From NCBI RefSeq assembly GCF_002775205.1, contig NC_036454.1, forward strand, positions 2,721,382 through 2,785,381: DNA of 64,000 bases. The letters are read 5' to 3'. The DNA is from Xiphophorus maculatus. Lineage: Eukaryota; Chordata; Actinopteri; Cyprinodontiformes; Poeciliidae. A program made the position numbers and the translations under genes. Position 1 is the stretch's first letter. Every line of letters starts with the position of its first letter. This document shows, piece after piece, positions 37,501-46,511 of this stretch. The notes under the pieces are model-generated. The model was not told the DNA's origin, did no database searches, and worked only from the letters and a program-made list of their open reading frames with translations.

Positions 37501-40500
37501 GACAGGCTTAGGTTTGGATTAGGTTGAAGTGAACTCTGGTTCAGTTTGATTGCAGGAAATGGATTACAGTGCAAGGCATTCTGGGTAAATACAAGCAAAC
37601 CAAATGAGCGCTAACAGGAGAAAAGACTCGACGTCTTTCACCAGAGACAGAACAGAAATCCTCCCAAAAGAAGAAGGAAGTTGCACTCAGTGTCTTCAGA
37701 GGTTTTGTGTTGTTTCCATGAGTGGTTCTTGGTGCAGCGCCCCCACAGGTGAGGAGGGGAACAGGTTTTTCAAAAGGTTTGTTTGGTTTGACTCAATGCA
37801 GTGAAAAAAAGAACCACAGCAGCTGGAAATGTAACAAATGTTGCAGTTTTAATCTCCAGTCCAACCGAGTCGACAGTGTGACCTTCGTCACTAAGGTGTG
37901 AAAACATCCTTATTCTCGTTTGTGTTTGAATCAGCTTGTCTCCCCCCAGAGGGACTCTGTACCGACGTCTGAAGGAGTTTATCTCGGCCATCGAGGATCT
38001 GATCCTGGCTGCTGAGCTCTGCGAGCCGAAGGAGGAGGAGAGAAAGGAGAGCAGCTCTGTCCTGAAGGAGGTGCAGCTCCAGCTGGCTCTCACCTACAAC
38101 GACTTCGCTGTCCAGTGCTTCAGCAGAGGCCTTTACGACGAGGCGCTCCTGCTTCTGAACAAGGCTATCAAGGAGGACAAGAACCTGGGCGGCCTGTACC
38201 TGAACCGAGGAGGTGAGCTGGGACTGTCCAACGATCAGGACCTCATAAGACATCCTGAAGCAGAGCGCTGTTTGTTACTGAGCTGGGGTCAAATCAGGCA
38301 TCTCTTCTGATACCTAAATCATCTTTTGCACTTGATTTGATCCTTTTACTGCCTGTTCTTGCTGCCACAACTTCAAGTTTAACAGGAACCTGACTTACAG
38401 TCAGGAAATGACATCTTTGTCCTTCTGTTCTCCAGATTGAAATCTGAAAGAGTCAAAACATTTAATTCAGTTCAAATTATTTATATATTTTATTTATCAA
38501 ATCGTTAACTTTACAGTAATCCCTCATTGTTAGCATGCGTGAGGAAAAACTCCCCTTTAACAGGAGGAACCTGCAGCACAGTTTGAGTTAAATGTTCCCA
38601 CTGAGCCCTGAAGCTGTCAGAGCTGGTACCTGTCCAGGTAGGGACGGCATGGCAGGAAGTCATGTGACTCTCAGCCAACAGGAACAACCTGAGAAACCGG
38701 ATCAGAGCGGGTCCGGTTTCACTGCTCTCCTCTCCAACGAGCAGAGTTACACTTCTAATAAATCAATTATTGTTTCAAAATGTCATTTGTTAAAATCTCA
38801 TGACCTTTCTTTTACTTAAATGTTTGATAGTATTTATTCTATAACTGTGATACTTTTTTTTTTTACCCCTCCAGGGTCTTTTGTGGGCTCTAGTGTCCCT
38901 TATATGACAGTGTGCTGACAGGAAACAGGAAAGGAGAGGGGGGAAGACATGTGGCAATGTTGTCGAGTCCAGGAGTCGAACCCGCGACGAGACCTGAAGG
39001 CCTCCAAATACGGGTCGCGCTAACCGCTACGCCACCACGGCACACCCCACTGTGATACATTTAGTGTAACTCTGTATTTGTTGCACTGTTTCAACAACAA
39101 CAACAACAATAATAATAATAATATCTAGTAGTGAAACTAACTATTATTTTATTTATCAATTCATCTATCAATTATTCTGATCAGTTGGCACATTCTGCTA
39201 TTTTTTCCTTTTATTCAATATTAGACATAAATTAAAAAATGCAAACAAACAAATCAATTAGTTTTTTAAGAAAGAAAATAAACATCTTATTGCCTAAAAT
39301 ATAAGTAGTGAACATTTGATCATCTGTAGCAAAGGATCCGTCTGCAGCTAAAAAATACTTCTAATAAATGAATGCGAAAGGTACTTTAGATTTTAGTTTT
39401 TATTACAGAATTTGAACCGATTGAAGTTTGTTTTTGTCTTAAATGCAAAGAATATACAGTATATTGTTTGTACAGTTTTGGCAGTGTTATGTAAAATGTA
39501 CTTTTTTGAGCTTTCCTTCATGTTTTAATGTTATTCCCTCATCAGAAACAAACCTGGAGTGTTGCCTTGATTCTTTCATCCATGTTTGAGAAATCCTTCT
39601 ATCCTGTCCTTTAATCCTCCACTCCGCCCCTTCAGACTAGCCAGCAGCAATTAGCAAACACCTGGTGGATCTGCTCATCTGCTCAGAGCAACGCTGGTGA
39701 AAACGTAGTTAAAGGGTTAATAGAGGAGCCATGTTGGGATGACTTCCTGAAGAAAGAGCAGGAGTTTCTTAAAGGGACAGAGACCCAATTTGAAGGCGTT
39801 AATTACAAAATCCATTGTTTTAGTCATATTTGATATAAACAGCCTTTCAATAATTGATTAATCACAATTATTTGGATTAATCATTTCAGCCATGGTTTAA
39901 TCTGATCTGAAGCTATTTAAACGCTGGTTCTGCTGGGTTCTGCTGGGCTCTGCTGGGTTCTGCTGGGCTTTGCTGGGCTCTGCTGGGTTCTGCTGGGTTC
40001 TGCTGGGTTTCTGTGACCCGGTCTGTGTTTTGCTCAGATTGTTTCTTCAGGCAGGCCGACTGGTGTTACGCTCTGCTGGACTACCAGCAGGCCGAGGAGA
40101 TGCTGAGTCCCAACGAGCCGGCCCTGAGGCTCCGCCTGGCCGTCATTCACAGCACTCTGGGCTCCTTCTGCTTCCATGAATGGTCAGAACCAGAACACCA
40201 GTACTCCCACAGGAACTCCCTCACAGGTTCAGTGACTGTGTGTTTGTGTCTGCAGGTACTTCCAGGACGCAGCCGACATGTTTTCCCTGGCCATCATGTA
40301 CAACCCGACCGCCAGTCCGTACTATGAGTACCGGTCGAAGGCGCTGCGCCGGATCCATGATCTGAGTGGCGCCAGAGAGGACCTGATCCGCCTGCTGATC
40401 CTGGACCCCGACAACGAGGAGGTCCGCAGCTGATCTTCACATTTCACTCAGGAAAGCTGATGACGGTGTGTCTGTTTGTGCAGATCCCCCCGATGATGAT

Positions 40501-42275
40501 GAACCTGTTCCCCGGCAGCACCGTGGCCCAGGTTCTGTCCAGCGCCAAGGGCCAGTCGCTCCAAGACGAGCTGACGGAAACCATCCGGGTCTGGGAATCT
40601 TCTTCTGATCCAGAGAAGAGGTTAGCAGAACCGCCACCAACAGATAAAACCTCCAAGAGACTAACCAGTGGTTTAGTAATCGATTATTCTGATGATTTAT
40701 CAATTATTTTGATCCCTAATTACTTATTCTGACAATCAATCGATTACACTGATGATTAATTGATTATTCTGATGATTAATAGGATAAAACAATTGGCACC
40801 TTCTGCCAATTTTCCATGTAACGGTTTCAGTTTTCTTTATTTAATATTAGAAATACATTATAAGATGCAAATAAGCACATAATTAATTTTAAATAAAAAT
40901 AAACATATTATTTTCTAAAATGCAACAACAAAGCCTTCCTTTAGTGAACGCTTGATCATTTGTAGCAAAGGATGCACCTGCAGCTGAACCTTGTAACATG
41001 TCTTGTTATAAGTGAAATAATCTGCCAGATAATCTGAACTTGTACTTTTTTAATCAATAATCAATATTTTTTATTTTGTTAAAACAAGCTCCTATATATT
41101 GTTGAAAAGTATCTTATAAGTAAATATTGTCTTATTTCAAATGTAGAAATTTATCTGCACTAGAAACTAGACCAAATCTACTGGGTACAATGTTTTTGTT
41201 TGTGCAGTGAAATGTAAAATGTATATATTTTCTGTACAGTTCTGGCTTACTTATTGCTCGGAGTGTGTTGTTCTTTCAGCAAATTGCCTCTTTAGATTTT
41301 TTAAACATTAACCAATTACAAAATTAGTTGACGATTATTTTGAGAATCGATGAATTGTTTCAGCCTTACAGACAGGAATGTCTGTTCGGTTTGTTTTTAG
41401 TCTGGAGGAAAGTCTGACCAGCCTGACTGTGAGCGGTGAGAATCCGGAGGGCGAAGCGTTGAGCCTGTTTGAAGCGGCGCAGGAGCTCAGCCTGTGTGTG
41501 AACAGGAAGGACCTGCAGAACGCAGCCCAGGCCCTCCTGCAGGTACGGGGACAAGTCAGGGTTACTAAACACGTTCGCTGCATTTTTGGCACAAAATCAT
41601 TCTTAGATAATGAGATCTTAGTGTGGTGAGTTTTTTTCAAATTAAAATCCTGCTGGCCACGCCCCTCACCTTAACGTTTACACTCCCATGTGAGAATGAC
41701 TGCAAACAGATGTGCAATTATACAACTACGCATGTTTGAAAAGCAGAAGTGGAACCTCCCGCACAATCAATAAGAATGCAGCAAGTGGTTTCTGGATGGT
41801 AAGTCAGCAACAAAACACTTTTCCTTTCCGGCAGCCATTGTACACACAACGGTAAAACCAGCTGACCAAATGTGCTGGAGCTCCACTTGAGTTGCTAGGT
41901 GACAGCGCAGTACTCACTGCGACAATAGGAACGTTTTTATGAAACAGCTCATGAAACATCAAAAAACATGATCTTACTGCCATAGAACGGCTCGGTATTT
42001 TTTAAGTGTTTGTACATTTTATAGAAGCAGCTCAGACTCAAACTGAAGTGCAAAAGTATTAAAAATGTGAATTTTTCATGATTGGTTTCCTTTGACGCTG
42101 CTGACCGAGTTGCTCTGTGTCCTGTGTTCAGGTGAAGGAGGCTGTGGAGTCGTTCATCCCCGTCTGTCCCGTCCTGCGCCAGAGGAGCACTAGCGCCTCA
42201 CAGTGTCCACCACCAGCAAGCGCATCTATTTTTCCACTGACAGCAAATCTGAGCCGCCTGGGGTCTAAAAAATAA
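31538..42275 (+). CDS. ttc16: TTC16, tetratricopeptide repeat protein 16, 13 coding exons
   Basis: Coding exons: 31538-31570, 32055-32230, 32429-32519, 32595-32732, 34113-34216, 35085-35211, 36724-36938, 37950-38212, 40038-40182, 40256-40421, 40484-40620, 41401-41542, 42132-42275. Phases join throughout to 626 residues. The chain is a series of TPRs: exon 3 (KGKEAMEKFQYEEAVLCFSK), exon 4, exon 5 (GLFLEALDLFEKAAELKPE), exon 6, exon 7 (GQLQEALCLINAALESNPEN), exon 8 (YRRLKEFISAIEDL and LTYNDFAVQCFSRGLYDEAL), exon 9, and exon 10 (DAADMFSLAIMYNP). GTLYRRLKEF, LTYNDFAV and MNLFPG match human TTC16 closely. The long serine/threonine/lysine-rich repetitive tail of the 873-residue human protein is missing; this protein ends RLGSKK. 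The molecular function is poorly known; mammalian expression is strongest in testis and ciliated tissue. The ATG is the only good in-frame start upstream of exon 2. Confidence 0.93.
33395..33565 (+). mobile_element. LINE 3' tail in ttc16 intron 4
   Basis: The plus strand encodes TDCYRRSF, followed by degenerate sequence and an AT-rich end (gggaaataaagaagc). It aligns by eye with 21600-21835, including the shared 'gcatgtcatgacagtc' and 'cttcagtcagaggcct'-like blocks. Confidence 0.5.
34000..34112 (+). repeat. TTCTG-rich minisatellite carrying duplicated 3' splice-site motifs
   Basis: Imperfect repeats of 'ggttctgttctggttctgttcag' end exactly at the exon 5 acceptor of ttc16. The motif TCTGTTCAG or GTGTTCAG occurs three times (AG at about 34039-34040, 34073-34074 and 34111-34112). 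The last is the one in frame with exon 4. Confidence 0.85.
34604..34938. mobile_element. hAT-like MITE, near full length
   Basis: Same family as 20203-20585. The left end is ACTGCAAAAACAC and the right end GTGTTTTTGCAGTG. It lies in ttc16 intron 5. No clear target-site duplication is seen. Confidence 0.7.
35206..35267 (+). repeat. 16-bp tandem repeat (AACCAGGTGAGACCGG) duplicating the ttc16 exon 6 donor
   Basis: Three perfect units (35206-35221, 35222-35237, 35238-35253) and a partial fourth (35254-35267, with GTCAGA). Each unit contains a complete CAG|GTGAGA 5' splice site. The first copy is the one that keeps the frame into exon 7. Confidence 0.95.
35270..35635. mobile_element. hAT-like MITE, full length
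   Basis: CACTGCAAAAACAC at the left and TGTATTTTTGCAGTG at the right, directly after the donor minisatellite of ttc16 exon 6. A left-end half copy of the same family (CACTGTAAAAACAC, about 35669-35790) follows 33 bp later. Confidence 0.75.
35669..35790. mobile_element. hAT-like MITE, left half only
   Basis: Begins CACTGTAAAAACACAAAG and runs through 'tctagtttctagattaaatg', then breaks off. No right terminus is present. Confidence 0.6.
36981..37905. mobile_element. Interrupted palindromic MITE (TTCACACC ... GGTGTGAA family)
   Basis: Fills most of ttc16 intron 7. The left block 'cagtccgtttgcctagaaag' and the right block 'cagcgcccccacaggtgagg' recur at 54785-55250 and 62165-62720, and in inverted order at 60015-60570. 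The right end is ggtgtgaaaacatcc. The middle (about 37090-37530) is AT-rich and may be a later insertion. Confidence 0.6.
38854..39048 (-). mobile_element. tRNA-derived SINE, second copy, with 10-bp target-site duplication
   Basis: In ttc16 intron 8, antisense to the gene. Same A box, B box and body as 26962-27184, with a shorter poly(A) tail. Direct repeats ACTGTGATAC at 38844-38853 and 39049-39058 flank it exactly. Confidence 0.9.
39923..40012 (+). repeat. 10-bp minisatellite (TGCTGGGTTC) just upstream of ttc16 exon 9
   Basis: About nine units with few substitutions (gggctc, gggttc), ending about 25 bp before the exon 9 acceptor at 40036-40037. The period equals one helical turn. Confidence 0.9.
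41000..41209. mobile_element. hAT-like MITE, right half
   Basis: In ttc16 intron 11. It shares the interior and the terminus ending TGTGCAGTG with the family at 20203-20585. The left terminus is lost. Confidence 0.6.
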
Positions 42276-43644
42276 CACCTGCTTTCACATCCACACCTCT
42301 CTGTTGTTAGATTCTCTGTTTTAACGTTTCTACTTACTGAAGGTCATTCAGTACCGTCACTGATCCAATGGAACAACTGTAGTATTTTCCATTTTAGACA
42401 TACATTTGAAAGTCTAATCCTACAGAAATGACTAAAAGTTCATTTGCATCAGCTTTTCTGAACAGTAAAACAAGGGCCACTCAAACACATTCCATGGGCC
42501 ACAAATAGCCCCCGGGCCACACTTTGGACACCACTTTAGTAAATCTTCCATGAAAGAAAACACTTTTTAGTGAAAATGGTCTCATATTTCTTATATTTGC
42601 AGGACACAAAAATATTTATCCTCTTAGAAAAAATTATATGATTCAGCATTTTTACTAAAAATAACAGAAAATTCAGGCAAAACATTTCAGGTGTTAAAGG
42701 TGCTAATGGCTCCGATCGTTTAGTTTTTATTTTTACTAAATAACTGAGTTTGACACCAAACAGACACGAACAGCCAAAAAACACAAAAGTCAAGTAATGT
42801 AGAGAAAGAAACCTGCAGCAATGAAGAAACGCCATTTCTGATTCCAGCTGTAATGTAGCATTTAGTCCAGCAGGTGGCAGCAGAGCCACACTTTGAGCGG
42901 TGAGCTCTAATTTTATTGTTTTATTTATTCTGTTTTATTTAACTTGAAGATTGAATTTAAATCTGTTCTGCTCAACGTGGCTGTATAAATAACACATTAT
43001 GAAATAAAAAGGTAAGTTATTCAACAATATTAAAATAATAATTAGGCTGTTGAGAAAAGTCCCCAAAAAGCCTTAAAATAAAGCGAGTTTTGACTGAAGC
43101 TTCTAATCACAAACTAAAAAGTGTATAAAAATCTAGTCTCTAATTTGAGTAAATTTTTGAACTGTGAAGAAAATCCTAGTATAATTATTATCTTTAATAA
43201 AAACCCAGCTGCTATATGTTGACACACCTTTACTGTAAACTTTACTGTAAATTAAAAGTGAAATTGTCTTTTTAAATTAGATATTTAAAATCTGTCGTCT
43301 ATGACTGTTTTTAACTGTTAATAAGAAACAAAAGCTCATTTTTCTGTCACTTTTTAAAATAGGAAAGACAAGAAAACATGTAAATAAAGTAAATCTATGC
43401 TGAGTAATAATTAAAAAGTGTAAAACCAGGAAGGATGAGGAGTCATATGTATTTATCTTCCTTCCCTCTAATAAATATGGTGGAAATAAAAAAAAAATCT
43501 CTTCATCTTTGTTCTTTTCTTAGAGATAAACCCCCAGCAGTGGTTTCATCCCTGGGAATCAGTTTCAGCAGCGCAGACATGTTGTGGCTGCAGCTGCGTG
43601 AGGCGGCTGACCTGCAGCATTAACAGCAGCTGTGGCAACAGCTG

Positions 43645-43650
<6 letters not shown>
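42276..43650. other. Convergent intergenic region, left part
   Basis: Begins as the ttc16 3' UTR. At about 42470-42540 a fragment (ggccacaaatagcccccggg) of a common teleost miniature transposon is visible. The rest is AT-rich with no coding-like frame. Confidence 0.4.
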
Positions 43651-43690
<40 letters not shown>

Positions 43691-43692
43691 CC
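43650..43692. repeat. (CA)n microsatellite
   Basis: About 20 CA units with one interruption, between ttc16 and mymk. Confidence 0.9.
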
Positions 43693-43857
43693 GGTCGGAG
43701 CAGGAGCTGCGGCACACCGGCTACCACCGCGCAGTAAAAGCACAAACATGCCACACATACCAGAGAGCATCTCCGTTCTGAGGACTTTCAGGTCCAATAT
43801 CTGAGGAAGATTTCTGGAACTCTGCTGCAAGACGCAACTTTTATAAAACATTGGTTC

Positions 43858-44314
43858 TTACATATTTGCTTAAATTGTCACCATGTCATAACAGTTTAAG
43901 ACAACCTGTGGAAAATATCAAGCTGCTCTGCTTTCTCCTCGTACGAACTAGAAACAACCAATCAGAGCCAGGAGGCGGGACTTAGTGCTGTCACTCATGC
44001 CTTTGTGTACGCCACATAGTCTGTTGTGAATGCTAAGGCTAGTTAGGATAGCCAACTGTTTATCTGATGGCAGATAAAAAGTTTTCCTATAATTGTAAGT
44101 TGTTTTTCTGGCTTTCACACGTTTAGTAGCTCGTTCATGAGGATGATTGGCAGCGCTAAAACCCGCCTCCTGACTCTGACTGGATGTTTTTGGTGCATTT
44201 CTTCAGACAGCAGTAGCAGCTCAGATTGATCTTTTCACATATTATCTGCCTCATAAACTCACAATAAATATGGAGAAATATATTTTTTATAAATGTCCCG
44301 ACCTGCAGCTTTAC
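43858..44314. mobile_element. TTAAAGCTGCAG-family MITE, third copy
   Basis: Shares 'ccaatcagagccaggagg' (about 43958), its mirrored 'cgcctcctgactctgac', and the right terminus CCTGCAGCTTTA with 6443-6882. The left boundary is approximate. Confidence 0.6.
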
Positions 44315-44432
44315 ATTAATTCATCAGAACATTTATTAGTTTCATTTTGTTGTTCTTTATCTTTTCTTTCTGGATTACTTACCTACTGACACTGGAAGAG
44401 CTCACCTGGTTAACTACAGGAAGACTTTTGGT

Positions 44433-44656
44433 CAGGGGTGGGCAACTCCAGGCCTCGAGGGCCGGTCTCCTGCAACTTTTAGATGTACCTCTACTTCAAC
44501 ACACCTGAGTCAAATAATGAGGTCATTAGCAGGACTCTGGAGAACTTGACTGCACTTAGGAGGTGATTCACCTGTTGGATTCAAGCGTGTTGGATCAGGG
44601 AGACATCTAAGAGTTGCAGGACACCGGCCCTTGAGGACCAGGATTGCCCACCCCTG
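44433..44656. mobile_element. 224-bp hAT-type MITE with perfect 8-bp target-site duplication
   Basis: The ends are CAGGGGTGGGCAA and its near inverse TTGCCCACCCCTG. Identical CTTTTGGT flanks lie at 44425-44432 and 44657-44664. There is no coding capacity. Confidence 0.9.
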
Positions 44657-44929
44657 CTTTTGGTAGTTGAACATCCAGCAATCGTTTTTCACAAACTTAG
44701 CAAAAACATTTTGTTTTCCTGAAGCGTCTCTGAGATTTAAAAGAAGAGAGGAAACAACTGAAGGACTTTCTAACAACCCAAAGAAAAACTAAGTTGGAAA
44801 CTTTTGATTTATAAAATTCAACATAAAAGGTCAAAAATTCTAATTATGAAATGATTAGAGGTCTGTGTCAGTGAACGCATCACACCCCCGTCCCACCACT
44901 CCAGCACACAGGAAGCAGCTGCAGCCTTG

Positions 44930-45240
44930 CAGAAGGTGTCCAGTCCTCCCAGTTTGGTCCCAGTCCTGGCTGCGTGTGGGCAGACGCCGGCCGTAACGGA
45001 GCCGCTTTTCACACCGAGCGGGGCAATAAACGGCTCGCCTTACCGTCCTGTCAGGGCCCAGACACAAACACCTCACTGAGGGAGCGGAGCCGCAGGTTTG
45101 GCCCCCGGTCAACGCATTCCCTGACGGGGCCGGGCGGGGGGCGCTCTCGCCGCGGACGCAGACTGTTTGGTCTGAGATAAGCCGGACGGGTTTGTAGACT
45201 TTGGGTCGGGTTCAGGACAGGTGACGTGCGGCGAGCTCAG
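44930..45240. promoter_or_regulatory. Orphan CpG-rich patch
   Basis: About 30 CpG in roughly 300 bp, in a region where both neighbouring genes end, so it is not the start of either. No conserved open frame was recognised. It could be a CpG island of an unseen non-coding transcript, an enhancer, or a GC-rich relic. Confidence 0.4.
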
Positions 45241-45439
45241 CTCCCACTGAAACCCGGTATGTTCCTGTTCAATTAGATTAGAGGTTCTGGACTGAAGTAT
45301 GTGGCGTCGGAGCATTTCTCAGAGAAACGGAGACGTTAAAAGCTGCTACACTTTGTTATAATATCACAGTTTATTTAAAAAAAATACACAAACATCAGAA
45401 CAAAATGAAATAAATACTTCATCACACAGAGAGACGTGT

Positions 45440-45725
45440 ACGACCGAGTTTTAGGGCCACAATAAGAAAATAAAGTAATATTACGAGAATAAAGTCAAAA
45501 TAATACAAGAATAAATTCATAATATTGCAAGAATGAAGTTGTAGTATAACGAGAATAAATTTGTAGTACTATCACATAGTACTATGACATAGTACTACAA
45601 GAAAAAAGACGTACGAGAATACATTTGTAATGAGTAAATTTGTAGTATTAAGAGAATATTTTGTGATTTTCTGACTTTATTTTTTGTAATGTTTTGACTT
45701 TATTCTAGTAATTTTCTGTCATATT
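45440..45725. repeat. Imperfect repeat of 'acgagaataaagt' type
   Basis: Many variants of 'gagaataaa' on the left half are mirrored by 'gactttattct' on the right, so it is an imperfect inverted repeat. This is a frequent low-complexity element of fish genomes. It lies downstream of the possible mymk end. Confidence 0.6.
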
Positions 45726-46307
45726 TTTCGTAGACGTGAGCTAAGCAGAGACAGATGACAGCAGGAGTCCACCTGCTCCTCCAGAAGACATTAAGACGCC
45801 AGAGACAGACTGATGTCCTCATGACGTCTCTGGCACCTGCAGGACGGATGAAACGCCTAGCTGTGCTTTACAGTCTAATAATTCTCAGAAGCCGCGTGCT
45901 TCCTTTCTAGGAGCGATGGAAAAGAGAAGGAAGAGGCGAGCAGACCGCCGTTTTCCCCAGAGGAACATCTCTAAACACAATTTATCCATCTTGGAGAGAT
46001 AAACCATCTGCTGGTCTGATCATCTCATAAATCGCGCTGTCAGTTTTACAGGCTCGTCTCGGCCGTCTGTCTCGCGCGTCCCGGGTTCTGATCTGACGTC
46101 TCATTCACCTCAGAGTTTTACATCGGGTCACTTTTGTTTGTTTATCATCTGGCTTCCAGTCGCTGGCGGATTCCTCAGATGGCTGCTTAAACAGAAAACC
46201 AGCCAGGTCTCAGTTAGGTAGGAAGGAAAATCCTCATGCGTTTCCTGAGTCCTGACAGCCGCTTGGTGCCGGTCCAGCGCCGCCGGCCCGTCCGGCTGAC
46301 CGCGGCT

Positions 46308-46511
46308 TCACTTCCAGCCGTTCAGCTCCTTCAGCTTGCTGATGCTCGTCCCTTTGACTGGGTGGGAGGGCGGGGGGGCGCAGACCGGCAGGGTGGGGGT
46401 GCCGGACCCTCGGGGCCACAGCTTCTCCGTGGGGAGTCGCCACACCGACCGAGACGACTTCTTCTTCTGTGGTTTGTTCGTCTTTTCTTTGGAAGAACCC
46501 GGCGACATTGT
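46308..46511 (-). CDS. mymk: Candidate sixth coding exon of mymk
   Basis: 68 codons including TGA. It is lysine- and proline-rich (KPQKKKSSRS near the start) and has no membrane segment. It is preceded on the minus strand by a run of pyrimidines and CCAG, and its phase fits the donor at 47696. It is listed separately because it rests on splice signals and frame only, not on homology. Confidence 0.5.
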   Translation of the reverse strand, partial: TMSPGSSKEKTNKPQKKKSSRSVWRLPTEKLWPRGSGTPTLPVCAPPPSHPVKGTSISKLKELNGWK

